The notes below the pieces were generated by a model. It was given only the letters and a program-made list of their open reading frames with translations, searched no databases and had not been told where the DNA came from. Of a DNA stretch of 34,642 bases, positions 15,230 through 22,652 are shown one piece after another. The stretch is taken from the IMG/VR virus record IMGVR_UViG_3300009183_000210, positions 1-34,642 of that record, one strand, 5' to 3'. Origin of the DNA: a virus. Both the position numbers and the translations under genes were made by a program. The first letter of the stretch is position 1. Each line of letters starts with the position of its first letter.

Positions 15230-15413
15230 ATTTTGTTGGCATAAATGGGATAAGTGGAGCCACGCTATTGAAGACTTCAACGGTTCACTTCATCAAGTGT
15301 GTGAGTGCAAAAAATGCAGTGCAATAAAGCGAAGAAAAGTTGTAAGCATCATGGTGGCCCAACTGGGTGCAGGTCAAGTAAACGATGCCATTCGAGCAAG
15401 GGGAACAACATGA
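15222..15413 (+). CDS. Small zinc-ribbon-like protein, 63 aa
   Basis: ATG 15222 follows AGGAG, so the shorter 63-residue product is preferred over an in-frame ATG at 15186. FCWHKWDKWS and VCECKKC provide Cys and His ligands for one zinc. The tail ends AIRARGTT, similar in style to the previous gene. Small zinc ribbons of this type are common in phage early regions and may bind nucleic acid or host proteins. Confidence 0.62.
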   Translation: MFKFCWHKWDKWSHAIEDFNGSLHQVCECKKCSAIKRRKVVSIMVAQLGAGQVNDAIRARGTT

Positions 15414-15793
15414 CAGGATACAAATCAAAACGCGCTGCGGCGCGGGACAAGCTGAATGATGAAAACGACACACAGGTGTACAAAGACCACGGAGATGCAC
15501 TAACAATTGCGTATCAATCGGGGTACTACGATGGAAAAAAAGCAGCACAGCCAGCGCAGGAGCCTGTGGCGTGGGCTGTTTACGACAAGCGTGGGGGAAG
15601 CAAATCATTGCATTGGCCCGAACAACATTCATCCGATGGGGATGCAAATATGTTTGATGCGGTTCCTCTTGTGCCACAGCGCCCGTTGGTAGACCTAACG
15701 GATGCTGATTGGAAAGAAATTGAAGATATGCCCGACGTGTTTGACCAAGGTGTTGCGTGGTGCTTAGCTAGGCTAAAGGGGAAGAACACATGA
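15410..15793 (+). CDS. Hypothetical phage protein (YKSKRAAARDKL/QEPVAW type), 127 aa
   Basis: ATG 15410 overlaps the previous stop (ATGA) after AAGGGGAAC. The N-terminus TGYKSKRAAARDKL, the middle AQEPVAWAVYDK and the C-terminal helix VDLTDADWKEIEDM...GVAWCLARLKGKN are modules found in different combinations in related phage genes. This suggests a mosaic protein. No known activity. Confidence 0.65.
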   Translation: MTGYKSKRAAARDKLNDENDTQVYKDHGDALTIAYQSGYYDGKKAAQPAQEPVAWAVYDKRGGSKSLHWPEQHSSDGDANMFDAVPLVPQRPLVDLTDADWKEIEDMPDVFDQGVAWCLARLKGKNT

Positions 15794-16350
15794 CCCCGGA
15801 ACAAGAAAAGATTTACGAAGATGGATTCATTGCAGGAATGCAAAAGCAGGCACAGTCCAGCGTTGACAAGGCGGTTAACGCAATGGCACAGCGCCCTGAT
15901 TTTGGGCCACAACCGGACATGGATGAAATATTAGTACACAAAATAAGCGAAGAGGTACTTGAATGCACTGTTGAGGATTTTCTTGAGCATGGCACATTAA
16001 GTTTTTTTATGCCTTTCCAATATAGTACTTGGGAAAGTGCATCCGATGGGTTGGGGGGCAAACCTGTAAATGACCCGTTAACCATCTATATGTCGATTGA
16101 CGTATATGGAGACGATGACCGCATAACTTTTCACACAACACTGCGTAAACTTTTAGAAGATGTTTATGAAGGGTTTGAAGGTTTTACTGACCCCATGCAG
16201 CACTACTTGGATTCAGATGATGTTGGTTTGCTAACCCGTATCAGAGATGCGCTGCTTGCAGAGGTTGCCCATATTGATGGCTGGCTGCAAACAGCCAAAT
16301 CAAAGGAGAAAAATGCAGAAGCCAAACTCAAGGAGAAGTTCAATGGATGA
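15790..16350 (+). CDS. Hypothetical acidic phage protein, 186 aa
   Basis: Starts in an ATGA overlap with AAGGGGAAG upstream. The protein is acidic, with mixed helix and strand (IYMSIDVYGDDDRITFHTT) and a C-terminal helix ending SKEKNAEAKLKEKF. It contains no Cys cluster or membrane helix. The end contains a 17-bp stretch (start 16306) repeated near 16724 at another gene boundary. No recognised family. Confidence 0.58.
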   Translation: MTPEQEKIYEDGFIAGMQKQAQSSVDKAVNAMAQRPDFGPQPDMDEILVHKISEEVLECTVEDFLEHGTLSFFMPFQYSTWESASDGLGGKPVNDPLTIYMSIDVYGDDDRITFHTTLRKLLEDVYEGFEGFTDPMQHYLDSDDVGLLTRIRDALLAEVAHIDGWLQTAKSKEKNAEAKLKEKFNG

Positions 16351-16510
16351 ACATAAAATTTATTTAGGTGATGGCGTATACGCCAGCTTTGACGGCTATC
16401 AAATATGGCTTGCCGTAAATCACCATAAAAACAAAGTAGTGGCATTGGAGCCGCAAGTTTTAAAAAAACTTTGCGAATACGCAAAGATGTTGAAGGAAAA
16501 GAACACATGA
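16343..16510 (+). CDS. Conserved small phage protein (IYLGDGVYASFDG), 55 aa
   Basis: The sequence IYLGDGVYASFDGYQIWLAV ... ALEPQVLKKLCEYA is a common small phage protein of unknown function. Two starts are credible: ATG 16343 after AAGGAGAAG, and in-frame ATG 16313 after AAAGGAGAAAA (65 residues). The conserved part begins at the later one. It ends in an ATGA overlap with the next gene. Confidence 0.68.
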   Translation: MDEHKIYLGDGVYASFDGYQIWLAVNHHKNKVVALEPQVLKKLCEYAKMLKEKNT

Positions 16511-16746
16511 ACAAACCGTGTGCTATGTGTCCATGTAAACCAACGATACCAAAATTGCATCGCGCTCTTGCCATGCAATTCATAGATACAGTAAAGGCAT
16601 CAGGCGGGTTCCCCTGCCATGATAAGCACCCCAAGGCCCACTTGCTAACTGAGGAAGCCCTTGGTAGTGATGGTAAGTACCACACCCTTGACTGCGCTGG
16701 ATACGCAGTATGGGGATTAACAAAGGAGAAAAATGCACAAGAGTAA
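16507..16746 (+). CDS. Cys-rich small phage protein (DUF6283-like), 79 aa
   Basis: CAMCPC near the N-terminus, FPCHDKHP in the middle and DCAGYAVWG at the end make a probable zinc-binding protein. The CxxCP, PCH and CAG spacing resembles DUF6283, a phage family of unknown role; this assignment is from memory of the pattern. The ATG overlaps the previous stop, and the last codons hold the AAAGGAG of the next gene. Confidence 0.62.
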   Translation: MNKPCAMCPCKPTIPKLHRALAMQFIDTVKASGGFPCHDKHPKAHLLTEEALGSDGKYHTLDCAGYAVWGLTKEKNAQE

Positions 16747-16960
16747 TCACCACAGCATAAGGATGCTGCTGCAACAGTACCATGATGGGCTAACCGTGTC
16801 TGAAATAACTGAACGCCTTGAGAAAGATCGTGCCTCTATTAACAACGCGCTAAAGTGTATGCCTGATTCTTATATAGACCGCTGGACAGAGCGCAGAAAA
16901 CAATGGGCGGCTGTCTGGTGTGTTATCGTTCCGCCTCAAAATTGCCCTAAACCAAATTAG
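16733..16960 (+). CDS. Helix-turn-helix small protein, 75 aa
   Basis: SIRMLLQQYHDGLTVSEITERL...SINNALKCM reads as a winged-helix or helix-turn-helix fold. It is followed by the conserved SYIDRWTERRKQWAAVW and a proline-rich end. Similar small proteins accompany phage early operons and may act as transcription factors. It overlaps the previous gene by 14 bp and has a strong AAAGGAG site. Confidence 0.65.
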   Translation: MHKSNHHSIRMLLQQYHDGLTVSEITERLEKDRASINNALKCMPDSYIDRWTERRKQWAAVWCVIVPPQNCPKPN

Positions 16961-16971
16961 AAAGGAGATAA

Positions 16972-17139
16972 ATGGACATGCCAGACTTCGCAGCTTGGTC
17001 CAATGAAAACCTAGCAAAGTTTGCATCTGATTCTTACAAGAGGATGCAAGCACAACAAGAGGTCATCATGCAACTGCAAGGTGACTTCAAAGACGCAATG
17101 GTGCAACTGCGCCAACTACTAAAGGAAAGAAATGACTGA
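16972..17139 (+). CDS. Small helical protein, 55 aa
   Basis: A 55-codon frame with AAAGGAGAT upstream, overlapping the ParB-like gene by eight bases. The sequence is one amphipathic helix pattern rich in Gln (RMQAQQEVIMQLQGDFKDA). No family is recognised. Position and ribosome site support it; a partner role for the ParB-like protein is possible. Confidence 0.6.
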   Translation: MDMPDFAAWSNENLAKFASDSYKRMQAQQEVIMQLQGDFKDAMVQLRQLLKERND

Positions 17140-17935
17140 AAAAATCTTGTTGAGCAAAATCCGCCTTGATGGTGGAACACAACCCAGAAAAGAGCTAGAC
17201 GAAACCCTGGTCCAGCACTACACCGAAGAGATACTTGAGGGCCAGGAATTTCCGCCAATCGACCTACACTTCGACGGCAAGCACTACTGGCTCTCTGATG
17301 GCTTCCATCGCTGGCACGCACACAAACGTGCAGCACACAAAGACATTTCCGCCAACGTCACTCAAGGCACCAAGCGCGATGCTTTCATTGCCTCACTCAA
17401 AGCAAACTCACAACACGGTAAACCCCGTTCCCCTGAAGAGCGCCGTTATGTCGTGCAACTGGCCCTTGAAGACATTGAGTTAGGTGAACTATCCGACACC
17501 CAAGTGGCCCAAATCTGCCAAGTAAGCAACATGACTGTAGGCCGTGTACGCAAGGCGCTGGGCCTCAAGAAAGAAACTACTGTTGGTAAAGATGGTAAGC
17601 GCCGAGACACCGCAAACATTGGCCGCAAAGCACTTCCTGCCGCTTATCCTGAGTTTGAAGAAGAAGACAAGCTCACGGAGATGGCCACAGAAATCAACGC
17701 GGTATCTGAAGAGAACACAAAGCTCAAAGATATGCTGGCTGTGCGGTCCTTGCCTGTTTCGGAAGAGGCCCGAGCTGAGGTTCAGGAAACCATTGAGTCG
17801 TTGCGTGAGCAAGTGAGAGAGTTAGAGGCTAAACTCAAATCCATGACGCAAAGCAGGGATGAGTTTATGTCTAAGAATGCCGAGATGCTCAAGCAGATAA
17901 ACTATTGGAAGCGCAGAGCCGAAAAGGCCGCATAA
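17132..17935 (+). CDS. ParB/Srx-fold protein with HTH and coiled coil, 267 aa
   Basis: Residues 5-75 are a ParB N-terminal-like domain: KIRLDGGTQPRKELDE and LSDGFHRWHAHKRA, the GxxRxxA-type nucleotide-binding motif (here DGFHRWHA). A helix-turn-helix follows at about 122-145 (DTQVAQICQVSNMTVGRVRK), and a coiled coil occupies 183-267. ParB-like phage proteins act as CTP- or ATP-dependent DNA-binding factors or nucleases. No ParA gene is present, so plasmid-type partitioning is unlikely. It precedes helicase and primase genes, which suggests a replication or transcription role. Confidence 0.8.
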   Translation: MTEKILLSKIRLDGGTQPRKELDETLVQHYTEEILEGQEFPPIDLHFDGKHYWLSDGFHRWHAHKRAAHKDISANVTQGTKRDAFIASLKANSQHGKPRSPEERRYVVQLALEDIELGELSDTQVAQICQVSNMTVGRVRKALGLKKETTVGKDGKRRDTANIGRKALPAAYPEFEEEDKLTEMATEINAVSEENTKLKDMLAVRSLPVSEEARAEVQETIESLREQVRELEAKLKSMTQSRDEFMSKNAEMLKQINYWKRRAEKAA

Positions 17936-17970
17936 CACCGAAGCTGGGCGGTTTCCCAGTAGGAGAAAGC

Positions 17971-19434
17971 ATGATTGAATTAAGACCACATCAAGCGGAT
18001 GTAGTGGAGAAGCTCGAACAGGGTTTTGCCCAGCACCGCTGCCAACTGTTGTACGCACCAACAGGTTTTGGCAAAACAGAAGTAGCCATGCACATCATGG
18101 CTCAAGAGGCCAAGAAGGGCATCAAGGTTGCGATGGTGCTAGATAGGATTGTGTTGGTCAACCAAACCAGCACGCGCCTATCTAAATACGGCATCAACCA
18201 CGGCGTGATGCAGCAAGATCATTGGCGGTATCGTCCCCATGAAAGAATCCAGGTGTGCAGCGCGCAGACGCTGGAACGCAGGGATGACTTTCCCAAAGTT
18301 GGCCTTTTGATAATTGATGAGTGTCATATCCAACGCCATAAAATCATAGAGTACATAAAAGAAAACCCTGAAATGCGGGTTATCGGCCTGACCGCAACCC
18401 CATTCACTAACGGCCTAGGCTCTACCTACACCCATGTAGTCGGAGCAAAGCCTACGGGGGAGTTGATAGATGAGAAGTGGTTAGTCCCTCTAAAGATCTT
18501 TATAGCCAAAGAGATTGACATGACCGGCGTTAAGAAGGTGGCCGGCGAGTGGTCACAGGATGAGACAACCAAACGCGGTATGAAGATTACCGGCGATATA
18601 GTTGATGAGTGGATTAACAAGACCAACCAACTGTTCGGTGGTCCTAAAAAGACTGTGGTGTTTGCCTCCGGCGTGGAGCATGGAAGGGATCTTGTAAGGC
18701 AGTTCAACGAGCGCGGTTACAACTTCGTTTCCATCTCCTACAAGGAGGATGATGACTTTAAAAGGGACACAATAGAGGATTTCAGCGCCCCTGACACGAA
18801 AATTCATGGACTAATTGCCACAGACATCCTAACTAGAGGTTTTGACGTACCTGATGTGCTTATCGGAGTGTCTGCTAGGCCGTTTTCCAAGTCTTTTTCC
18901 TCCCATGTGCAGCAAATGGGCCGAATCATGCGACCCTGCGATGGAAAAACGCATGGCATATGGCTGGACCATTCGGGAAACTACCTACGCTTCAGGAAAG
19001 AATGGGATGAATTGTTTGAGGAAGGCGTAACAGAGTTAAACGATGGCGCCGAGTCAGCCAAGAAAGAGCCTACCGAGAAGAAGAAAAGTGAGTCAAAGTG
19101 CGGCGGCTGCGGTGCGCTTTGGATATGGCCGGACAGGGTTTGCGGGGAATGTGGCTGGACGCGCCCTATGAAAGAGGTGCTAAACGTCCCAGGGCAGATG
19201 GTGGAGTTGGATACAAACCAAAAAACGTTTGTGGCCGAGAACCAAAGGTTTTACTCCGAGATTCTGTATTACAGTCGGATGCGCGGATACAAAGATGGCT
19301 GGGCTGCACACAAGTACAAAGAAAAATATGGGGCTTTCCCTCGCGGCCTTGGAATGGAGGTAAAGTCACCCAGCTTTAAGACCCTCCAATGGATTAAGAG
19401 CCGCAACATTGCGTGGGCAAAGGCTAGAGCATGA
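17971..19434 (+). CDS. SF2 DEAD/H-box helicase with zinc ribbon, 487 aa
   Basis: ATG 17971 follows AGGAGAAAGC, so the in-frame codon at 17905 inside the ParB-like gene is rejected. Motif I is APTGFGKT (residue about 30), motif II IDECH (about 116), motif III TATP (about 141) and motif VI QQMGRIMRP (about 315). A four-cysteine ribbon (CGGCG near 377 and CGECG near 391) is inserted in the C-terminal part. The architecture is that of phage Rad25/UvsW-like helicases that unwind origins or branched DNA. The primase gene overlaps its stop, so it is probably the replicative helicase of the module. Confidence 0.88.
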   Translation: MIELRPHQADVVEKLEQGFAQHRCQLLYAPTGFGKTEVAMHIMAQEAKKGIKVAMVLDRIVLVNQTSTRLSKYGINHGVMQQDHWRYRPHERIQVCSAQTLERRDDFPKVGLLIIDECHIQRHKIIEYIKENPEMRVIGLTATPFTNGLGSTYTHVVGAKPTGELIDEKWLVPLKIFIAKEIDMTGVKKVAGEWSQDETTKRGMKITGDIVDEWINKTNQLFGGPKKTVVFASGVEHGRDLVRQFNERGYNFVSISYKEDDDFKRDTIEDFSAPDTKIHGLIATDILTRGFDVPDVLIGVSARPFSKSFSSHVQQMGRIMRPCDGKTHGIWLDHSGNYLRFRKEWDELFEEGVTELNDGAESAKKEPTEKKKSESKCGGCGALWIWPDRVCGECGWTRPMKEVLNVPGQMVELDTNQKTFVAENQRFYSEILYYSRMRGYKDGWAAHKYKEKYGAFPRGLGMEVKSPSFKTLQWIKSRNIAWAKARA

Positions 19435-20216
19435 CGTTTGAAGACTTTGCAAGGCTACATGGCCTCATGCTCGACCATGTAATTGAGGGCCGGTGGGTAA
19501 GAGTGCCAACAGAGGACCACCCCCGAAAGAAGAATGGCGCGTACATCTTTGATGGGAAAAGTGGCCTCATACAGAACCATGCGGTCCACGAATCCCCAAT
19601 CAGGTATATGTCCAGCGAACCATTCGTGCCGGACCCAAACGCTGCGGCCAAGCGCCAAAAGCAGCGCGAGGACAGGGCAAGGCAACAGGCCGAGGCGGCC
19701 AAGAAAGCGGCATTCATCTTTAACAATGTTAAAGTTGAGCAGCACCCGTACCTAGTTCGCAAAGGGTTTACCGAGCCATCCAAGGTATGGAAGGGGCTTT
19801 TAACTGTGCCGATGCGGGTGGCCGGTAACTTAGTTGGCCTCCAGCTAATACATATAGACGGAACAAAGCGGTTTTTGTCAGGGCAGCAGACCAAAGGGGC
19901 GAGCCTAGTCATAGACAACAAGGGGCCGGACGTTCTAGTTGAGGGACTGGCCACGGGCTTGTCGGTCCGCCGAGCGTTAAAACTGGCGCGGCTGCGGTAC
20001 AGAATCCACGTTTGCTTTTCGGCTGGGAATATGCTGGAAATAGCCAAGAGCCTGGACAACCCTATTGTGGTGGCCGACAACGACCTAATGGGCGTAGGGA
20101 CTGCTAAAAAAATCGCCTCTCGCTATTGGTTAGGAGAGGCGGGGGAAGACTTCAACGATTTCGAGCAGAGGGTAGGCGCCCAGGCGGCTGCCGAGTCCCT
20201 CCGTCCGTTCTTTTAG
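19431..20216 (+). CDS. Toprim-domain DNA primase-like protein, 261 aa
   Basis: ATGA overlap with the helicase. The N-terminal part is lysine- and alanine-rich (AAAKRQKQREDRARQQ). The Toprim core shows VEGLATGLSVRRAL with the catalytic Glu (about residue 170) and VVADND with the DxD acidic pair (about 213). These are the hallmarks of phage Toprim primases that make RNA primers. No zinc-finger primase head and no helicase domain are fused, but a helicase lies next door. A palindrome (19716-19736) is embedded in its coding sequence. It ends 4 bp into the opposing operon. Confidence 0.85.
   Translation: MTFEDFARLHGLMLDHVIEGRWVRVPTEDHPRKKNGAYIFDGKSGLIQNHAVHESPIRYMSSEPFVPDPNAAAKRQKQREDRARQQAEAAKKAAFIFNNVKVEQHPYLVRKGFTEPSKVWKGLLTVPMRVAGNLVGLQLIHIDGTKRFLSGQQTKGASLVIDNKGPDVLVEGLATGLSVRRALKLARLRYRIHVCFSAGNMLEIAKSLDNPIVVADNDLMGVGTAKKIASRYWLGEAGEDFNDFEQRVGAQAAAESLRPFF
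19716..19736. promoter_or_regulatory. 21-bp palindrome, copy 2 of 4 (inside primase gene)
   Basis: Arms ATCTTTAACA and TGTTAAAGTT flank one A; the inner 17 bases (19718-19734) are a perfect inverted repeat. The right arm is identical to copies at 12566 and 25636. An intragenic location could mean roadblocking or DNA organisation, or simple codon coincidence. Confidence 0.4.
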
Positions 20217-20398
20217 ATTCCCTCCAGTTCAGAGTCTGCGGCAAAGGTGGCGGCAATAGCGCCTTCGTCCTCTGCCCCATTTTTGTATATGCGTACATCA
20301 ATGCCGTTATCGGTGCTAAAGATACGCACCGAAAAGCCTCTGACGGCAAGCCATACCGCGCCGTCTACCAGTTCGTAATCACCATCTTCAAGTTTCAT
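20213..20398 (-). CDS. Hypothetical phage protein, 61 aa
   Basis: Last gene of the second leftward operon. ATG 20398 has AGGAG and overlaps the upstream stop (ATGA), so the longer frame from 20443 is rejected. The acidic beta-rich protein (GDYELVDGAVWLAVRGFSVR, IDVRIYKNG) resembles small conserved phage proteins. Its end overlaps the primase end by 4 bp with no terminator between them. Confidence 0.62.
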   Translation of the reverse strand: MKLEDGDYELVDGAVWLAVRGFSVRIFSTDNGIDVRIYKNGAEDEGAIAATFAADSELEGI

Positions 20399-20589
20399 GC
20401 TGCTGCTCCTTGTGGGTAGTTGTCGGTAAATTGGAATGTCCATTGTTTGAGCAATGCCTCGTCTGTGTACGCATAGAACCCGCCTTTTGCAAAGAAGCGA
20501 ACAGAATCTTCAAAATCCCCATTTATGTCAAACAGGTACTCCAGTTCGTGCTTTGTCAATTCGTAGACCATCTCTTCTCTAGTTTTCAT
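20395..20589 (-). CDS. Hypothetical phage protein, 64 aa
   Basis: An acidic soluble protein (MKTREEMVYELTKHELEYLF at the start) with aromatic residues in the C-terminal half. Coupled to both neighbours by ATGA. No recognised fold. Confidence 0.58.
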   Translation of the reverse strand: MKTREEMVYELTKHELEYLFDINGDFEDSVRFFAKGGFYAYTDEALLKQWTFQFTDNYPQGAAA

Positions 20590-20759
20590 TTCAATGTTCC
20601 AATCATGTAAGGGGTTTGCCCATTTATGTCCGGCGTTATCAGGAATGGCAGATCAAAGTCTGACATTTCTTCCATAAATTGCCTAGCGGCGGTGCGTGAT
20701 GTAAAGGCGCGGATAAACCGGCCGGCAAGATAGACCTTGTATAACCAGCGTTTTCTCAT
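20586..20759 (-). CDS. Small basic phage protein, 57 aa
   Basis: ATG 20759 follows GGAGG and overlaps the upstream stop (ATGA); a longer frame from 20819 runs over the upstream gene and is rejected. RKRWLYKVYLAGRFIRAFTS, then TAARQFMEEM, suggests a short beta hairpin and helix. Basic N-terminus. Function unknown. Confidence 0.6.
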   Translation of the reverse strand: MRKRWLYKVYLAGRFIRAFTSRTAARQFMEEMSDFDLPFLITPDINGQTPYMIGTLK

Positions 20760-20926
20760 GGCATTACCTCCAGCTTTAGCGCCTGGGTGCCGGTGTCGTA
20801 GCCCAGATGGTAGGACCATATCTCCAGCGGCGTCATAAAGTCGTTTTGCTCGTGCTGGTCGCTGCGTGCGTGGAAGTATCCAACCGCGAATGCTTGCATT
20901 TGGTTATAGGTGAAAGTGACTTTCAT
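20756..20926 (-). CDS. Hypothetical phage protein, 56 aa
   Basis: A 56-codon frame starting KVTFTYNQMQAFAVGYFHAR and ending LKLEVMP, with a conserved-looking GYFHARSDQ turn. ATGA overlaps link it to the genes on both sides. The upstream ribosome site (AAGAAAAAAA) is weak, so it probably depends on coupling. Function unknown. Confidence 0.62.
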   Translation of the reverse strand: MKVTFTYNQMQAFAVGYFHARSDQHEQNDFMTPLEIWSYHLGYDTGTQALKLEVMP

Positions 20927-21057
20927 TTTTTTTCTTTCATAACGTAAGCGGGATTGCCTGTCTCGCGCATATAGAACATGGCCTCATCGTTGGCCTCTTT
21001 TTGCGTTTTGAATTCCCCTAGTAGGGTGTGGTTGTGGTTGTAGATTCGGTAAATCAT
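20923..21057 (-). CDS. Small hypothetical protein, 44 aa
   Basis: A 44-codon frame beginning IYRIYNHNHTLLGEFKTQKE and ending VMKEKK. It fills the only gap between two ATGA-coupled genes, which is the main support. A beta hairpin and a helix are likely. No family known. Confidence 0.58.
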   Translation of the reverse strand: MIYRIYNHNHTLLGEFKTQKEANDEAMFYMRETGNPAYVMKEKK

Positions 21058-21260
21058 GCTCGCACCACCTCAAACCATGCGTCCAGCACCCCAGCGTCCT
21101 GCAACGCCACTTCAATGTTAAAGACAAAATCGCTCAGCATCTTGGGCATATCCATGCCGTTAGCTTGGTATGACTCTCGCAAGTCGTTTACCAAGTACAG
21201 GGCGGTTTGCGAATCGCCATTAAAAGACAATGCCTTTTCACTTGCTTGTATAAGTATCAT
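21054..21260 (-). CDS. Hypothetical phage protein, 68 aa
   Basis: An acidic helical protein (ALYLVNDLRESYQANGMD, ALQDAGVLDAWFEVV). ATG after AGGAGAAAAAA. Coupled to the 44-residue gene downstream. Unrecognised. Confidence 0.6.
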   Translation of the reverse strand: MILIQASEKALSFNGDSQTALYLVNDLRESYQANGMDMPKMLSDFVFNIEVALQDAGVLDAWFEVVRA

Positions 21261-21269
21261 TTTTTTCTC

Positions 21270-21629
21270 CTACCAGTTAGCGTATTTTTTGAATGCGCGG
21301 GTGTACTCTGCGCGGCTTTTAAATGGGCCTTTTAGTAGGCAATGGTGCAGGAATTTCCTGTCCATAAAGTACCCCTGGGCTAATTCATTCCCTGAGTTTC
21401 CTAATTGGGCGTAGGACTCATCGGCGTAATGGTCTTTTAAAACCATCTTCACTTTATCCCATGCGTCCATTAGATCGACACCATTGACGCGCCCATACCC
21501 ATCGTATGAGCCCTCAATTTTCCTGCCACTAGGTAGCAGGGCCACAACCATGTTTAATCGTGGCAAATCTAATGCCTCGACCACAATCGGCATATGCGTT
21601 TTGGCGCAAGTTTTAGAAAAATAGCCCAT
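21270..21629 (-). CDS. Conserved phage protein (FSKTCAKTH, YDGYGRVNG), 119 aa
   Basis: Starts GYFSKTCAKTHMPIVVEA, continues MVVALLPSGRKIEGSYDGYG and ends in a basic helical region. The FSKTCAKTH and GxYDGYGRV elements occur together in unknown-function proteins of several phages. One Cys/His pair may bind metal. Sits in the leftward cassette with a good ribosome site (AGGAGAT). Confidence 0.65.
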   Translation of the reverse strand: MGYFSKTCAKTHMPIVVEALDLPRLNMVVALLPSGRKIEGSYDGYGRVNGVDLMDAWDKVKMVLKDHYADESYAQLGNSGNELAQGYFMDRKFLHHCLLKGPFKSRAEYTRAFKKYANW

Positions 21630-21631
21630 TT

Positions 21632-21844
21632 TTATCTCCTTGTGAATGGATCGTGCGCGGATAGATAATTTTCGAATTGCTCCAGGACGCTGGCCTTGTC
21701 GCCTTTAAATCCGAATTCCTGCTTTATGATTGCATAGCAAGTTCGCCCTTTGCTTACCTTTAGCCCGCGCAGCTCCAGCCGGAGCCCGGAGCGCAGCGTC
21801 AATAGCCGGTAGAGCGATATTTGGTTTGGTTCTGTGATTACCAT
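21632..21844 (-). CDS. Conserved small phage protein (RLLTLRSGLRLE), 70 aa
   Basis: The motif ISLYRLLTLRSGLRLELRGL, then GRTCYAIIKQEFGFKGDK and VLEQFENYL, is a recognisable small phage family without a known function. It is basic and soluble. Overlaps the upstream gene by seven bases. Confidence in the gene is high, in its role nil. Confidence 0.7.
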   Translation of the reverse strand: MVITEPNQISLYRLLTLRSGLRLELRGLKVSKGRTCYAIIKQEFGFKGDKASVLEQFENYLSAHDPFTRR

Positions 21845-22017
21845 TCGTCCCCCTCAATCGGCTCGTCAACGTCCGATTCGTTGTAATGGGTGAGTATTTC
21901 GGGCCGGTAAAGGGCCATAACGGCGTCGTAGCAGCGGTCGCAGACCCTGGCCAGGGGAATGCCCCGGCCGTCATGCTCCCACCAACTATCGGCCAATGCG
22001 TGATCGCATCGTTTCAT
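21838..22017 (-). CDS. Small Cys-containing phage protein (CDHALADSWWEHDGRGIPL), 59 aa
   Basis: A 59-codon frame: MKRCDH, then WWEHDGRGIPLARVCDRCYD, then YRPEIL and an acidic end (DVDEPIEGDEW). CDH and CDRC can bind one zinc. The family is frequent in phages of Proteobacteria and uncharacterised. The ribosome site AGGAG is clear. A longer antisense-like frame on the same strand (21705-21974) is a shadow of it. Confidence 0.72.
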   Translation of the reverse strand: MKRCDHALADSWWEHDGRGIPLARVCDRCYDAVMALYRPEILTHYNESDVDEPIEGDEW

Positions 22018-22055
22018 AACTATAACTCCTGTTAATGTTGGGCAAAATGGCCCCC

Positions 22056-22077
22056 AAAGCCCCGCGCGCGAGGCTTT
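22056..22077. other. Hairpin between leftward genes
   Basis: AAAGCC and GGCTTT flank a CGCGCGCG core in the 65-bp gap between the 61-residue and 59-residue genes. There is no T-run on either strand, so it is more likely an RNA stability or pausing element than a terminator. Confidence 0.35.
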
Positions 22078-22082
22078 AAGTG

Positions 22083-22268
22083 TTATTTGTCTAGCAATTG
22101 GCGGGCGGTGTATACGGCGTCTACAAGCTCTTCAGCCATAGCGTCATCGGGTAGGTGCTGGGTGTTCATTCCAGCCCAATATGCCAAGCGGTCTAGCGCC
22201 TCGCGTAACTCTTCCATTGCGATCAGCTGGAAGCGCAGTTCGTTAAGTAACTCGGTGGATGTTTTCAT
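22083..22268 (-). CDS. Small helical phage protein, 61 aa
   Basis: All-helix pattern (STELLNELRFQLIAMEELRE, AMAEELVDAVYTARQLL). Short, acidic, no Cys. Starts with ATG 22268 only a few bases after the upstream gene. Possibly oligomeric. Function unknown. Confidence 0.58.
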   Translation of the reverse strand: MKTSTELLNELRFQLIAMEELREALDRLAYWAGMNTQHLPDDAMAEELVDAVYTARQLLDK

Positions 22269-22270
22269 TT

Positions 22271-22462
22271 TTAGCCTTTTGCGTGAAGTTGGAATTCTTT
22301 CCGGCCTCGCTGGATAAGTGCGCGGGCCTGGGTGCGGTCTTCGGGTTGTTCGGCGGCGATTAGGGCTTGCAGCTCTTTCGCTCTTTTGATTCGATTGGCG
22401 GGCACCGATAGGCGCTCATATTTATAGCCCGCGTCGATGTAGTGCGCCTCGGGCTGGTTCAT
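22271..22462 (-). CDS. Small basic phage protein, 63 aa
   Basis: ATG 22462 overlaps the upstream stop (ATGA), so the longer frame to 22564 is rejected. MNQPEAHYIDAGYKYERL is followed by a helical Arg- and Gln-rich tail (IKRAKELQALIAAEQ, DRTQARALIQRGRKEF). It is similar in composition to the next upstream protein and both contain AxxR repeats, so an old duplication is possible. Confidence 0.6.
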   Translation of the reverse strand: MNQPEAHYIDAGYKYERLSVPANRIKRAKELQALIAAEQPEDRTQARALIQRGRKEFQLHAKG

Positions 22463-22650
22463 ACCCTGCGGGCCTCTGAATATCCGGCCTGATAGAGGGC
22501 TGCGGCCTTTGCGCGGTCTTCGGATCGCTCTAAGTTGCGCATACCCTGGTAATAGCGGGCCCAATGCTGCGCGCGTGCCTCGTCGCGGTCGTTGCGGGCT
22601 TCGGCGCCTTTGCGTCCGGCCTCGGTGTAGTTTGCTTCGGTGTTTAACAT
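22459..22650 (-). CDS. Small Ala/Arg-rich phage protein, 63 aa
   Basis: Helical, rich in Ala and Arg (RKGAEARNDRDEARAQHW, RSEDRAKAAALYQAGYSEAR). AAAGG ribosome site. It shares the AGY element and the Ala/Arg spacing with the neighbouring downstream protein. It lies in the G+C-rich half of the cassette. Function unknown. Confidence 0.58.
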   Translation of the reverse strand: MLNTEANYTEAGRKGAEARNDRDEARAQHWARYYQGMRNLERSEDRAKAAALYQAGYSEARRV

Positions 22651-22652
22651 GG

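Noticed and set aside
17905-17970. Upstream in-frame extension of the helicase
   Set aside because: It lies inside the ParB-like gene and has no ribosome site; AGGAG precedes ATG 17971.
19424-20080. 218-codon leftward open frame
   Set aside because: Antisense to the Toprim primase; no start signal and no recognisable motif.
21705-21974. 89-codon leftward frame
   Set aside because: Overlaps the well-supported 59-residue Cys-containing gene and the 70-residue gene in another frame; proline-rich shadow.
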